A stretch of DNA of 64,000 nucleotides from Pseudoduganella violaceinigra DSM 15887 (GCF_000425385.1 NZ_AUDI01000004.1:496001-560000); one strand, 5' to 3'. Positions 1 through 11,117 are shown, numbered from the stretch's first letter. Made by a program: numbers and translations. The notes: generated by a model from the sequence alone, not told the origin.

Positions 1-3000
1 CTGGCCGATTCCATCGGAGACCTGCGCCAGATATTGCAGGCGTTTGCCAACGGCCAGTCGGCCCCGGACGGCGTCTATCGCGGCCAGGCCAAACGCAGTG
101 CTCTAGCGGCGCTGGCCGACGATGAGGACATGAGCCTTACCGTGCAGGCCTGGATTACGAAGGGCAAGTACGGCAAGCTGCTCGATCTTTGGGTGAAGGG
201 ATTCACCTTTGACTGGCATGCACTTTATAGCGCGGACGGGGCGAGCAAACCGCGCCGTATCAGCCTGCCAACTTATCCATTCTCCCGCCATCGTTTCTGG
301 ACCGATGTGCGCTATCCTGAACAGCCGGAGCTTGCCGCGGCCCTGCGCGGCAACCAGGTGCTGGCGTCGCCGCAAGATAGCGTTGCGGTTGCGCCAGCCG
401 GCACCGCGTTGGACGGCGAGCAAGCCATGCTGGCTGTATGGCGTGCCTTCTTCGGCCGACCCACCCTGCAGGCGGACGACAACTACTTCGACCTGGGCGG
501 CGACTCCCTTCTGGCGACCCAGCTGGTTACCCGGATCGGTCTCGATCTGGGCCTGGAATTGCCGGTCAACGCGGTATTCGAAGCGCCCACGGCCGCGTCC
601 CTGCAAGCCTGGGCCGTGGCGCGCGGCCTGGTTAGCACCATCTCCGCACCTGCGCGCAGCGTGATTCCGCGTTCCCCGCGTACGGCCGGGACGCCGCTCT
701 CATTCGCCCAGCAACGCCTGTGGTTCCTGGACCAAATGGGCAGCCACAATGCGCTGTACAACGTCGCCGGTGCAGTGCGCATGTGTGGAACGCTCGATCA
801 TGCGGCGCTGCTGCGTACACTGAATACGGTGGTGCAGCGCCACGAAGCGCTGCGCACCACGTTCGTCATGGCGGATGGAAAACCAGTGCAGGCGATCGCA
901 GCGCAGCTCGATCTGTCGCTGGCCGTGACGGACCTGAGCGGCCTGCCGCCATCGGAGCGCGAAGCCCGCGCCAAATGGCTGCTGCAGGACGAGGCCCAGG
1001 CGCCGTTCGACCTTGCGACCGGACCGCTGATCCGCGCGGGCCTGCTGCGCCTCGGCGCGCAAGAGCATATCCTGCTGGTGACCATCCACCACATCGTGTC
1101 TGATGGCTGGTCGATGGGGGTACTGGTGCGCGAAGTCGGCGTGCTGTATGCCGCCTATGTGCAGGGCGGATCGTCGCCATTGCCGCCACTGCCTATCCAG
1201 TATGCCGACTTCGCGGAATGGCAGCGCCACTGGCTGAGTGGTGCTGTGCTGGGACGGCAACTGGATTACTGGCGCGAGCGCCTGGCAGGCAGTGTGGAAT
1301 TGCTGAATCTTCCGACTGACCGTCCGCGTCCCGCCGCGGCAACCCATGTCGGCGCCAGCATGCCATTCTCGATTCCCGCCGCATTGACGGCCAAGCTGCG
1401 GAAGCTGAGCCGCGGCAAAGACGCCAGCTTGTTCATGACGCTGTGCGCCGCCTTCAATGTGCTGTTGGCCCGCTATTCCGGCCAGAATGACGTTTGCATC
1501 GGTACGCCGATCGCCAACCGCAACCATGCCGGGCTCGAAGGCCTGATCGGCTTCTTCGTCAACACCCTGGTGCTGCGTACGCAAGTGGACCTGGAACAAA
1601 GCTTCAATGCGCTGCTGGAGCAGGTGCGCGGACATACGCTGGAAGCCTATGCCCATCAGGACGTACCTTTCGAACACCTGGTCGAGACGCTGCAACCGAA
1701 ACGTCACGCCAGTTATACGCCGCTGTTCCAGGTCATGCTGGTTCTGCACAACACGCCGATGGGGGAACTGGTTCTGCCGGGCCTGGCCATGACACAACTG
1801 GAGAGCGAAGGCGTATCGTCGAAGTTCGACTTGAGCCTGGTGCTACGCGAAGGCGAGGGTGCACTGGCGGGCTGTATCGAATATGCCACCGACCTGTTCG
1901 ACGCCGCCACCATTGCACGCATGGCCGAACACTTCACCCGTTTGCTGCAAGCCGTTGCGGACGATCCCGCGCGCGCGCTCGACACTCTCCCGCTATTGGG
2001 TGAGGCGGAACGCCAACAGCTGATTCACGGTTGGAACGATGGCGCACGCGCTAATCCCGCGCATGCCAGCACCATTTCGCAGCTGTTCGAACAGCGCGCG
2101 GAACGCCATCCAGGCAGCCTTGCGCTGACCTGCGGCGGCAGCAGCATGAGCTATGGGGAACTGAACCAGCGTGCCAACCAGCTTGGGCATCAGTTGCGTG
2201 CCCTCGGCGTAGGACCGGATGTACTGGTCGGTGTTTGCGCCGAACGCTCGCTGGAAATGGTAGTGGCCTTGCTCGGCGTGCTGAAGGCGGGTGGGGCTTA
2301 TCTGCCGCTGGACCCTGCCTATCCCGCCGAGCGCCTGGCGCATATGCTATCCGATGCGCAGCCGGCCGTTCTACTGGCCCAGGATCATCTGGTCGGGCGC
2401 TTATCCACCGGCGGCATTGATGTCGTCAGCCTGAACCTGCAAAAGACCTCGCTGGCGCGCTACTCCACGCAGAATCCGCAGCAGGCGGCAGGCGCCGAAC
2501 ATCTGGCATACGTCGTCTACACCTCGGGATCGACAGGCCGACCGAAAGGTGTGCCGGCCACGCACCGCAACGTGCTGAGTCTGGTGATTGACGCCAGCTA
2601 TTGCGCCCTGGACGAAAGCGACAGCGTCCTGCAATTTGCACCGCTGTCGTTCGATGCGGCGACCTTTGAAATCTGGGGCGCGCTGCTGAACGGTGCGCGC
2701 CTGGAGATCTTCCCGGCGGCCTTCGAATCGCTGCAGCAGCTGGCGTCTGTGCTGGAGCGCTCGTCCGTCACCACCTTGTGGCTGACGGCGGCGATGTTCA
2801 ACCAGATGGTCGATCATCATCCGGCCAGCCTGGCGAAACTGCGCCATGTACTGGCCGGCGGCGAAGCGCTGTCGATGGCGCATGTGAAACGATTCGTGCA
2901 GGCTAGCGCAGGACAGGTGCGCCTGACGAATGGCTACGGTCCGACCGAGAATACGACCTTCAGCTGCTGCCACGACATTGGTGATGACGCGCTCCGCCTC

Positions 3001-6000
3001 GGATCCATTCCGATCGGCCGCGCCATCGCCGGCAGGCAAGCCTATGTGCTCGACACCAAGCTGGAACCGGTTCCGGTCGGGGTGGCGGGCGAATTGTATC
3101 TGGCGGGTGATGGCCTGGCGCGCGGTTATCTGAACCGCCCGGACCTGACGGCCGAGAAATTCCTGCCTTGCCCGTATGCCGAGCAGGCCGGCGCGCGTAT
3201 GTACCGCTCGGGCGACCTGGTACGCCGCCTGGCCGACGGCAGCATCGAGTTCCTGGGACGTATCGACCATCAGGTCAAGATTCGCGGCTTCCGTATCGAG
3301 CTGGGCGAGGTCGAGGCCGCGCTGACGGAGCTGCCTTATGTACGCGAGGCGGCGGTCCTTGCGCGTGAGGATGATAATGGCGGCAAGCGCCTGGTGGCCT
3401 ATCTGGTTGGACAACCTGGCCAGGCAATTCCCGATACGGCGGATCTGCGCGCCATCCTGCTGCGTGCACTGCCCGAATATATGGCGCCGCGCCACTTCGT
3501 GGTGCTGGAGGCGCTGCCGCTCACGCCTAACGGCAAAATTGATCGCAGCGCCTTGCCCCTGCCGGCCATGGGCGGCGATGCGGAAGGCTATGTTGCGCCA
3601 CGCACGCCGGATGAAGAGAAAATGGCGCGCATCTGGGCCGAAGTGCTGCAGTTAGGGCAGGTGGGGGTGCACGACAACTTCTTCGACCTGGGCGGCCATT
3701 CGCTGCTGGCGACTCAGCTCGTACAGCGCGTGAATGCCGGCTTCCAGGTCGAGGCCACACTGCACGGTGTCTTCGCCGCGCCGACCGTGGCGGAACTGCT
3801 GGCGCAGATCCTGCCTGCGCAGGCCGCAGCGGCCAGCCCAGCCCCACAAAGCGCTGCCGCCACAGTATGTGCCGATGGGCCGGGCGATCCGGCAGCGGCG
3901 CCGCTTGGCGAAAGCTATCCGGTGTCGTTCTCCCAGCAGCGCCTCTGGCTGGTGGACCAGGTGGGCGGCAGCAGTGCCCTGTATAACATCCCGGTAGCAG
4001 TGCGCATGAGCGGTAAGCTCGATCGCGCCGCGCTGCAAGCGGCCTTGAACGATATCGTCCAGCGCCACGATACACTGCGCGTCTGTTTCGACAGCATCGA
4101 CGGCACCCCGGTCCAGCGTATCCTGCCGCAGCTGAACATCGTGCTGGGAGCCGCCGACTTGCGCGCGCTGCCGCCCCAGGAACGCGAAGAGCGCGCCCAT
4201 GAGCTGCTGATGGACGAGATCAAGCAGCCCTTCAACCTGCAAACCGGACCGCTGATCCGCGCCAGCCTGGTGCAGAAGGGCGAGCTGGATTACCTGTTGC
4301 TGATGACGATGCACCATATCGCATCGGACGGCTGGTCAATGGGGATCCTGGTGCGCGAGATGGGCATGCTGTATGCCGCCCACGCTTATGGCGCGCCTGC
4401 TGCACTGGCGCCGCTGCCGATGCGCTATGTCGATTTCGCGCAATGGCAGCGCCAGTGGCTGAGCGGCGACGTTCTGGAGCGCCAGCTGAATTACTGGAAG
4501 CGCCAGTTGGCCGACGGTCCTACGTTGCTGACGCTGCCGACCGACCGGCCGCGTCCTGCCGCCCAAAGCCATGCCGGTGCGGCGCAGTCTTACGCGATTC
4601 CGGCCAAACTGGTGGCGCGCCTGCAGGCGCTGAGCCGTCAAGCCCACAGTACGCTGTTCATGACGCTGGCCGCCGCCTTCAACGTACTCCTGGCACGCTA
4701 TGCCAACCAGAGCGATATCTGCATCGGTACCCCAATCGCCAACCGCAATAACGCGGATATCGAAGGCCTGATCGGCTTCTTCGTCAATACCCTGGTGCTG
4801 CGTACCCAGGTCGATCTGAAGCAGGACTTCAACAGCCTGCTCAAACAGGTGCGCGACAACACCCTGGATGCGTACTCCCACCAGGATGTACCGTTTGAAC
4901 AATTGGTTGAAGCCGTGCAGCCGGAACGCCACGCCAGCTATGCGCCGTTGTTCCAGGTGATGCTGGTCTTGCAGAACGCGCCAATGGGCAAGCTGGAAAT
5001 GCCAGGACTGGAGCTGGAACGCATGCCGAACCAGGGCCTGACGGCAAAGTTCGACCTGACTTTGGCCCTGACAGAGGAAAACAATGCACTGAGCGGCTAC
5101 TTCGAATACGCGACCGATCTGTTCGACGCGGGCACTATTGAGCGCATGGGCCAGCACCTGACGCATCTGCTGGAAGCGATTGCCGCCAACCCGGCTTGTC
5201 CGGTTGGACTGCTGCCGATGCTGGCCGACGCAGAGCGCCACATGCTGTTGCGTGGCTTTAACGATACCGCCACCGTTTATCCGGCTATTCAAGGCGATAC
5301 GCAGACCCTGCACCAGCTGTTCGAAGCCCAGGTGGCGCGCACGCCGCATCACCAGGCCGTGGTGTACGAGGGCCGCAGTCTGACGTATGCGGAACTGAAC
5401 GCTCGCGCCAACCAATTGGCGCGCCATCTGCGCCAGTTGGGCGTGGGACCGGATTCCCTGGTCGGCCTGTGCACCGAGCGTTCTCTGGAGATGATTGTCG
5501 GCCTGTATGGTATCCACAAGGCCGGCGGCGCTTACGTGCCGTTGGAGCCGAGCTATCCGCAAGACCGCCTCGCCACCATCGCGCAGGATGCCGCCGTCAA
5601 AGCCATCCTTACCCAGCAGCACCTGCTGGAGAACGTGCCTACGGTGCCTGGTATCCCGGTCTTCAGCCTTGATAGCGACGCCAGCGAGCTGGCAGCTTAC
5701 GACAGCACGAACCCGGAAAACTTCACCCAGCCGAATAACCTGGCGTATGTGATCTACACATCGGGCTCCACCGGTAAGCCGAAAGGCGTGGGCATCGACC
5801 AGCGCGGCATTGTCAACCGCCTGAAATGGATGCAGGCCGAATACCTGCTGACCCCTGCCGACCGCATCATGCAGAAAACGCCGTTCAGCTTCGACGTCTC
5901 GGTGTGGGAATTCTTCTGGCCCCTGATTGAAGGCGCCACCCTGGTAGTCGCCAAGCCGGGCGGTCACCAGGACGTGATGTACCTGGCCAGGTTGATCGAC

Positions 6001-9000
6001 GCGGAACGGATCACCACCATGCACTTCGTGCCGCCTATGCTGGAGGTCTTCCTCAACGAAGCCGAAGGCGATTGCGGCAACACGCTGCGCCAGGTCATGT
6101 GCAGTGGCCAGGCCTTGCCGATGGAGCTGCAGCAGCGCTTCTTCTCGAAATGGCAGCACGTGGAACTGCATAACCTGTACGGCCCGACCGAGGCATCGGT
6201 GGACGTCACTTACTGGCAGTGTCACGCGCAGAGCATGCTCTCCTGCGTCCCGATCGGAAAGCCGATCGCCAATATCCAGATCCATATCCTGGATGCCGAA
6301 TTCAATCCGGTGCCGGTCGGCGTGGTCGGCAACCTGTATATCGCCGGTATTGGCCTGGCGCGCGGCTATGTCAACCGGCCGGACCTGACGGCGCAGACCT
6401 TTATTCCGAACCCTTATAGTGCAGAACCGGGCGCGCGCATGTATCTGTCGGGCGACCTGGCCCGCTATCTGCCGGACGGGAATATCGAGTATCTGGGCCG
6501 CAGCGACCATCAGGTCAAGATCCGTGGCCTGCGCATCGAGCTGGGCGAGATCGAATCGGCCATCGCGGCGCAGGAAGCGGTGCGCGACACCGTGGTGCTG
6601 GCGCGGCCGGATGAACGCGGCATTCCGCGTCTGGTCGCCTATCTGGTGGCGCACGGCGGTCAAGCCTTGCCGGACGATGCCGCGCTGCGTGCCGTCCTGC
6701 TGCAAAGCCTGCCGGACTACATGGTGCCGGATTATTTCGTCGCGCTGGACCTGATGCCGCTCACGTCGAACGGCAAGGTTGACCGCAAGGCGCTGCCGGC
6801 GCCGGATATGAGCCGGGAAGAGGCCGTGTACGTGGCGCCGCGCAACCGCCGCGAGGAAACCATGGCCGGCATCTGGGCCGACATCCTGTCGCTGGAGAAG
6901 GTCAGTGTCGAGGATGACTTCTTCGCGCTGGGCGGCCACTCCCTGTTGGCGACCCAGCTGATGTCGCGCATCAAGAAGACCTTCCAGATTGAGCTGCCAT
7001 TGCGTGATCTGTTCGACGCGCCGACGGTCGCCTTGCTGTGCGCGAAGCTGCCGCCGGACGAAGAGGAGGCCAGTGCCGCCGTCGCGCCGCCGACGCAGCA
7101 GCAGCCTGCGCTGCCCCTGTCTTTTGCCCAGCAGCGGCTCTGGTTCCTGAACGAGTTTGAGCCGGGCAGCGCATCCTACAACCTGCCTTCGGTCATGCGC
7201 ATCAGCGGCATGCTCGATGCGGCGGCCCTGGAACGCGCCCTGAATGAAATCGTGCGCCGCCACGAGGCGCTGCGCACCAGTTTCCGCATGGGTGATGGCG
7301 CGCCGGTACAAGTGATCGCGCCACAGCTGCATTTGCCGCTGCCATTGACGGACCTGAGCGCGCTGCCCGCTTCGGAACGGCAGGCCAGGGCACTCTGGCT
7401 GACACAGGACGAAGCCCAGGCACCGTTCGACCTGGAGGCCGGGCCCGTGCTGCGCAGCAGTCTGCTGCGCCTGGCGCCGCAGGAGCATCTGCTGCTGCTG
7501 ACAATTCACCATATCGCTGCCGATGGCTGGTCCCTGGGGGTGCTGATGCGGGAAATGGGGACGCTGTACGCCGCCTTCACGCAGGGGCAGCCTTCGCCGC
7601 TGCCCGAGTTGCCCATCCAGTATGCGGAATTCACCCGCCGCCAGCGCGAGTGGCTGAGCGGAGAGGTGCTGGAGCGCCAGCTGGCGTACTGGGCGCGTCG
7701 GCTGGACGGCGTTCCCGGCTTGCTGCAACTGCCGACCGACCGTCCGCGTCCGCCGATGCCAAGCCATCGCGGCGCCCAAGTGGCGCTGGCATTCCCGCCT
7801 GAATTGAGCGCGCGGCTGCGCGCCTTCAGCCTGCAAAAGCAAAGCACCCCGTTCATGGTCTTGTGCTCCGCCTTCAACGTGCTGCTGGCGCGGTACTCGG
7901 GGCAGGACGATATCTGCATCGGTACCCCGATCGCCAACCGCAACCGGGACGATATCGAAGGCCTGATCGGCTGCTTCGTCAACACCCTGGTGCTGCGCAC
8001 ACAGGTCCAGCTGGGGCAAAGTTTCTCGGCCTTGCTGGAGCAGGTCAAGCAGAACACGCTGGATGCCTATGCCAATCAGGACATCCCGTTCGAACAACTG
8101 GTGGAACGCCTGCAGCCCGAACGCAATCCCAGCTATTCGCCGCTGTTCCAGGTGATGCTGGTGCTGCAGAACATGCCGTCCGGTCCTTTGGAACTGCCTG
8201 GCTTCCGCATCGATACGGTGCCTCCTGAAAGCGCCACCGCCAAGTTCGACCTGACCTTGATCCTGGCGGAAGGAAAAAACGGCTTGGAGGGCAGCCTGGA
8301 ATATGCCGCCGAGTTGTTTGATGCCGCCACGATCGAACGCATGGGGCGCCATTTCGTCCGCTTGCTGCAAGCGATCGTCACGGATCCGGACCGTCCGCTC
8401 GGCGATCTGCCGCTGATGCGCGAGGACGAGCTGCATCGCATGCTGCGGCAATGGAACGAGACCGATCTGCCGTCGCTGCCAGCGCACGGGACCCAGACCA
8501 TGCACCAGTTAGTGGAAGACCAGGTTGCGCGCACGCCGCAGCGCGTGGCCCTGATGCACGAGGGCCGTGCTGTCAGCTACGCCGAGCTGAATGGGCGAGC
8601 CAACCGGCTGGCCCATTATCTGCGCGGCCAGGGTGTGGGGCCGGACGATCTGGTCGGCGTATGCATGGAGCGTTCGGCCGATATGGTGGTCTGCCTGTTG
8701 GCCGTGCTGAAGTCCGGCGGTGCATATGTACCGCTGGACCCGGCATATCCCGCAGAGCGGGTCGCCGCCATGCTGGGAGATGCGCAACCCAAGGTGTTGC
8801 TGACGCAAGAACAACTGCTGGCCAAGCTGCCCGTGTTGGCGGGGGTGACCGTATTCTGCGTCGACGCACAACAGCAGCAACTGGCTTCCCATAGCGATGA
8901 AAACCCGGTCAACCGCACCCTGGGCCAGCATCTGGCCTATGTGATCTACACCTCCGGCTCGACGGGAAGGCCGAAGGGCGTGGCGATCCAGCACTTGAAT

Positions 9001-11097
9001 GCGGCGGTCTTCATCCACTGGGCCCTTGGGCAATTCGACGCCGCCTGGCTGGACAAGATGCTGGCATCGACTTCGATCTGCTTCGATCTGTCGATCTTCG
9101 AAATCTTCGTCCCCCTCAGCATGGGCGGATCGGTCTGGGTGGTGCGGAATATCCTGGACTTTGCCGAAAGGGCGGAGCAATTCCCCGTCACCCTGGTGAA
9201 TAGCGTGCCTTCGGCCATGGCCGAAGTTGCGCGCAGCACGACCTTGCCAGCCTCGGTGAAGGTGGTGAATCTGGCCGGCGAGGCCTTGCCGAACGCCCTG
9301 GCGCAGGCGCTCTACCAGCAGGAGCCGGTGCAGCGGGTATTCAACCTGTACGGTCCCTCGGAAGATACGACTTATTCCACCTGCGCCCTGGTGGAGAAGG
9401 GCGGCGATGCGGCCATCAGCATCGGCAAGCCGATCGCCAATACCCAGGCCTATATCGTGGATGCCCGCCTCAATCCCGTTCCGCTGGGCGCTGCTGGTGA
9501 GCTATGCATCGCCGGCGACGGCCTGGCGCGCGGCTATCTGCACCAGCCGGGCCTGACGGCGGAGAAATTCATCCCCAATCCCTTCGGCAAAACCCGCGGC
9601 ACCCGCATGTACCGTACCGGAGACCTGGTGCGGCAGCGGGCGGACGGCATGCTCGAATATCTGGGCCGGATCGACCATCAGGTCAAGATCCGCGGCTTCC
9701 GCATCGAGCTGGGCGAGGTCGAAACCGCACTGCAGGCACTGGCCGGCGAGGCCGTGGTGCTGGCGCGCGAAGACCACGCTGGCGACAAGCGCCTGGTCGC
9801 TTATCTGGCGGCGGGCGAGGGCAGGACGGTACCGGACGCCGAATTGCTGCGCGCCGGCTTGCTGCGTACCCTGCCGGAATACATGGTCCCCAGTCATTTC
9901 GTGACACTGGAGCGCATGCCGCTCAATCCGAACGGCAAGATCGACCGCAAAGCCTTGCCTGCGCCGGACATGACGCGCGCGTCGGCCGCGCATGTCGAAC
10001 CGCGTGGGGCGATGGAAGTACAACTGGCGGCCATCTGGCAGGAAGTTCTCAAGGTCGAGAAGGTCGGTGCGACCGACGATTTCTTCGCCCTCGGCGGACA
10101 TTCGCTGCTGGCGGTGCACTTGATCTCGGCCATCCGCCGCAAGCTTGACGCGGAAATCGCGGTGCGCGACCTGTTCGTCCACCCAAGCCTCCAAGCGCTG
10201 GCCGCTTTCCTTGACACGCACAAGCACGCCGGGCGCCATCCCAACCTGGTGCCGATCCGTCCCGCCGGCAGCCAGGCGCCGCTCTTCCTGATTCATCCAG
10301 TTGGCGGCGAGGTGCAGTACGCCTACGATCTGGCGCGCCATCTGGATGCCTCGCTCCCGGTTTACGGCTTGGCCGCCAGCGGCTGGGCGCAAGGCGAAAC
10401 GCCGCGCGCCAGCATCGAGGCCATGGCTGGTGCCTACCTGGAGGCGATCCGTCAGGTACAGCCGTCCGGGCCCTATTCGCTGGCGGGATGGTCACTGGGC
10501 GGCATGGTTGCTTACGAAATCGCCCAGCGCCTGCACGCGGCCGGTGAGCGCGTGCGCTTCCTCGGCATGATCGACAGCGGCAGCAGCGCCAATCTGCGCG
10601 CCACAATGACGCTGGCTGCCAATGGCGAGTTTGACCAGGCCTGCGCCTTTTTGCAGTGGGTGAGTGACCTGCATCCAGGCCTCGATATACAGCGCCACAC
10701 GGCCGTCGCGCAACTGCTGGAGCTCGGGCGCCGCAATGAGCTGGACGCCATGATCGCCTTGTGCAAGCGCGAGCAAATCCTCGATAGCCGTCTGGATGAC
10801 GATTTCGTGCGGCGCACGGTCGCCATCTACCAAGCTGGTGGGAAGGCGGCGCTGGCCTATGAGGCACCGGCCCCCGCAGGCACGGTCCATCTGTTCAGCG
10901 CCGAGCGTGCACCCGGGGTCGACGCCACGCTGGGATGGCGCAAACTGTTGGGCGGCAGCCTGCAACACATCACGATCGGCGGCAGCCACGCCACCATCGT
11001 CAAACCGCCGCATATCGAAAAACTGGGCAAAGGCATCAGCGCCGCCCTGAGCAGCGCTGCGCCGGCCGCCAGCACCAACGATAGCCGGGTCGCATAA
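1..11097 (+). CDS. Hybrid PKS-NRPS, C-terminal part: carrier, three C-A-PCP modules, thioesterase (5' end outside window)
   Basis: The frame is open from base 1, so the protein starts upstream. The first ~100 residues end in the LPTYPFSRHRFW signature that follows ketosynthase domains, so a PKS module precedes this part. Then come (by nucleotide) a carrier with LGGDSL (~490), C1 with HHIVSDG (~1087), A1 (YTSGSTG ~2515, NGKIDR ~3529), PCP LGGHSL (~3688), C2 HHIASDG (~4312), A2 (~5750-6780), PCP (~6928), C3 HHIAADG (~7507), A3 (~8940-9940), PCP (~10090) and a type I thioesterase with GWSLGG (~10486) and a late GSHAT histidine. There are no epimerase, methyltransferase or cyclisation domains. 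It should extend an upstream polyketide by three amino acids and release it by hydrolysis or macrocyclisation. It is followed 20 bases later by a P450. Confidence 0.96.
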   Translation: MADSIGDLRQILQAFANGQSAPDGVYRGQAKRSALAALADDEDMSLTVQAWITKGKYGKLLDLWVKGFTFDWHALYSADGASKPRRISLPTYPFSRHRFWTDVRYPEQPELAAALRGNQVLASPQDSVAVAPAGTALDGEQAMLAVWRAFFGRPTLQADDNYFDLGGDSLLATQLVTRIGLDLGLELPVNAVFEAPTAASLQAWAVARGLVSTISAPARSVIPRSPRTAGTPLSFAQQRLWFLDQMGSHNALYNVAGAVRMCGTLDHAALLRTLNTVVQRHEALRTTFVMADGKPVQAIAAQLDLSLAVTDLSGLPPSEREARAKWLLQDEAQAPFDLATGPLIRAGLLRLGAQEHILLVTIHHIVSDGWSMGVLVREVGVLYAAYVQGGSSPLPPLPIQYADFAEWQRHWLSGAVLGRQLDYWRERLAGSVELLNLPTDRPRPAAATHVGASMPFSIPAALTAKLRKLSRGKDASLFMTLCAAFNVLLARYSGQNDVCIGTPIANRNHAGLEGLIGFFVNTLVLRTQVDLEQSFNALLEQVRGHTLEAYAHQDVPFEHLVETLQPKRHASYTPLFQVMLVLHNTPMGELVLPGLAMTQLESEGVSSKFDLSLVLREGEGALAGCIEYATDLFDAATIARMAEHFTRLLQAVADDPARALDTLPLLGEAERQQLIHGWNDGARANPAHASTISQLFEQRAERHPGSLALTCGGSSMSYGELNQRANQLGHQLRALGVGPDVLVGVCAERSLEMVVALLGVLKAGGAYLPLDPAYPAERLAHMLSDAQPAVLLAQDHLVGRLSTGGIDVVSLNLQKTSLARYSTQNPQQAAGAEHLAYVVYTSGSTGRPKGVPATHRNVLSLVIDASYCALDESDSVLQFAPLSFDAATFEIWGALLNGARLEIFPAAFESLQQLASVLERSSVTTLWLTAAMFNQMVDHHPASLAKLRHVLAGGEALSMAHVKRFVQASAGQVRLTNGYGPTENTTFSCCHDIGDDALRLGSIPIGRAIAGRQAYVLDTKLEPVPVGVAGELYLAGDGLARGYLNRPDLTAEKFLPCPYAEQAGARMYRSGDLVRRLADGSIEFLGRIDHQVKIRGFRIELGEVEAALTELPYVREAAVLAREDDNGGKRLVAYLVGQPGQAIPDTADLRAILLRALPEYMAPRHFVVLEALPLTPNGKIDRSALPLPAMGGDAEGYVAPRTPDEEKMARIWAEVLQLGQVGVHDNFFDLGGHSLLATQLVQRVNAGFQVEATLHGVFAAPTVAELLAQILPAQAAAASPAPQSAAATVCADGPGDPAAAPLGESYPVSFSQQRLWLVDQVGGSSALYNIPVAVRMSGKLDRAALQAALNDIVQRHDTLRVCFDSIDGTPVQRILPQLNIVLGAADLRALPPQEREERAHELLMDEIKQPFNLQTGPLIRASLVQKGELDYLLLMTMHHIASDGWSMGILVREMGMLYAAHAYGAPAALAPLPMRYVDFAQWQRQWLSGDVLERQLNYWKRQLADGPTLLTLPTDRPRPAAQSHAGAAQSYAIPAKLVARLQALSRQAHSTLFMTLAAAFNVLLARYANQSDICIGTPIANRNNADIEGLIGFFVNTLVLRTQVDLKQDFNSLLKQVRDNTLDAYSHQDVPFEQLVEAVQPERHASYAPLFQVMLVLQNAPMGKLEMPGLELERMPNQGLTAKFDLTLALTEENNALSGYFEYATDLFDAGTIERMGQHLTHLLEAIAANPACPVGLLPMLADAERHMLLRGFNDTATVYPAIQGDTQTLHQLFEAQVARTPHHQAVVYEGRSLTYAELNARANQLARHLRQLGVGPDSLVGLCTERSLEMIVGLYGIHKAGGAYVPLEPSYPQDRLATIAQDAAVKAILTQQHLLENVPTVPGIPVFSLDSDASELAAYDSTNPENFTQPNNLAYVIYTSGSTGKPKGVGIDQRGIVNRLKWMQAEYLLTPADRIMQKTPFSFDVSVWEFFWPLIEGATLVVAKPGGHQDVMYLARLIDAERITTMHFVPPMLEVFLNEAEGDCGNTLRQVMCSGQALPMELQQRFFSKWQHVELHNLYGPTEASVDVTYWQCHAQSMLSCVPIGKPIANIQIHILDAEFNPVPVGVVGNLYIAGIGLARGYVNRPDLTAQTFIPNPYSAEPGARMYLSGDLARYLPDGNIEYLGRSDHQVKIRGLRIELGEIESAIAAQEAVRDTVVLARPDERGIPRLVAYLVAHGGQALPDDAALRAVLLQSLPDYMVPDYFVALDLMPLTSNGKVDRKALPAPDMSREEAVYVAPRNRREETMAGIWADILSLEKVSVEDDFFALGGHSLLATQLMSRIKKTFQIELPLRDLFDAPTVALLCAKLPPDEEEASAAVAPPTQQQPALPLSFAQQRLWFLNEFEPGSASYNLPSVMRISGMLDAAALERALNEIVRRHEALRTSFRMGDGAPVQVIAPQLHLPLPLTDLSALPASERQARALWLTQDEAQAPFDLEAGPVLRSSLLRLAPQEHLLLLTIHHIAADGWSLGVLMREMGTLYAAFTQGQPSPLPELPIQYAEFTRRQREWLSGEVLERQLAYWARRLDGVPGLLQLPTDRPRPPMPSHRGAQVALAFPPELSARLRAFSLQKQSTPFMVLCSAFNVLLARYSGQDDICIGTPIANRNRDDIEGLIGCFVNTLVLRTQVQLGQSFSALLEQVKQNTLDAYANQDIPFEQLVERLQPERNPSYSPLFQVMLVLQNMPSGPLELPGFRIDTVPPESATAKFDLTLILAEGKNGLEGSLEYAAELFDAATIERMGRHFVRLLQAIVTDPDRPLGDLPLMREDELHRMLRQWNETDLPSLPAHGTQTMHQLVEDQVARTPQRVALMHEGRAVSYAELNGRANRLAHYLRGQGVGPDDLVGVCMERSADMVVCLLAVLKSGGAYVPLDPAYPAERVAAMLGDAQPKVLLTQEQLLAKLPVLAGVTVFCVDAQQQQLASHSDENPVNRTLGQHLAYVIYTSGSTGRPKGVAIQHLNAAVFIHWALGQFDAAWLDKMLASTSICFDLSIFEIFVPLSMGGSVWVVRNILDFAERAEQFPVTLVNSVPSAMAEVARSTTLPASVKVVNLAGEALPNALAQALYQQEPVQRVFNLYGPSEDTTYSTCALVEKGGDAAISIGKPIANTQAYIVDARLNPVPLGAAGELCIAGDGLARGYLHQPGLTAEKFIPNPFGKTRGTRMYRTGDLVRQRADGMLEYLGRIDHQVKIRGFRIELGEVETALQALAGEAVVLAREDHAGDKRLVAYLAAGEGRTVPDAELLRAGLLRTLPEYMVPSHFVTLERMPLNPNGKIDRKALPAPDMTRASAAHVEPRGAMEVQLAAIWQEVLKVEKVGATDDFFALGGHSLLAVHLISAIRRKLDAEIAVRDLFVHPSLQALAAFLDTHKHAGRHPNLVPIRPAGSQAPLFLIHPVGGEVQYAYDLARHLDASLPVYGLAASGWAQGETPRASIEAMAGAYLEAIRQVQPSGPYSLAGWSLGGMVAYEIAQRLHAAGERVRFLGMIDSGSSANLRATMTLAANGEFDQACAFLQWVSDLHPGLDIQRHTAVAQLLELGRRNELDAMIALCKREQILDSRLDDDFVRRTVAIYQAGGKAALAYEAPAPAGTVHLFSAERAPGVDATLGWRKLLGGSLQHITIGGSHATIVKPPHIEKLGKGISAALSSAAPAASTNDSRVA
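2515..3546 (+). other. Adenylation domain A1, Val-like specificity code
   Basis: Aligning by eye to the GrsA Phe domain, the eight variable binding-pocket positions plus the invariant first Asp and last Lys read D-A-F-W-L-G-G-T-F-K. This is one step from the published valine code DAFWIGGTFK. Other branched aliphatic residues are possible. The residues are seen; the substrate is inferred. Confidence 0.65.
5749..6786 (+). other. Adenylation domain A2, Ser-like specificity code
   Basis: Binding-pocket residues read D-V-W-H-M-S-L-V-D-K, a close match to established serine codes such as DVWHLSLIDK. The FDVSVW core and the CSGQ stretch fix the alignment. Serine is the confident choice; a free Ser hydroxyl would also offer the thioesterase a lactonisation nucleophile (inference). 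Confidence 0.75.
8941..9948 (+). other. Adenylation domain A3, Gly/Ala-like specificity code
   Basis: Binding-pocket residues read D-L-F-N-N-A-L-T-Y-K. I recall this code from cyanobacterial domains loading Ala (microcystin McyA) or Gly, so the substrate should be a small residue. This is the last module before the thioesterase. Confidence 0.65.
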
Positions 11098-11117
11098 AAA
11101 TACCTAAGGAGATGCAT

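Noticed and set aside
4336..8505. A 1389-codon open frame antisense to the NRPS
   Set aside because: It is the mirror of highly GC-biased codons in the NRPS, has an Arg/Gln/His-rich composition and no domain. Long antisense frames also appear opposite the catalase operon (27233-29572), the TonB receptor (42791-44446) and E1/E2 (60385-62775) for the same reason.
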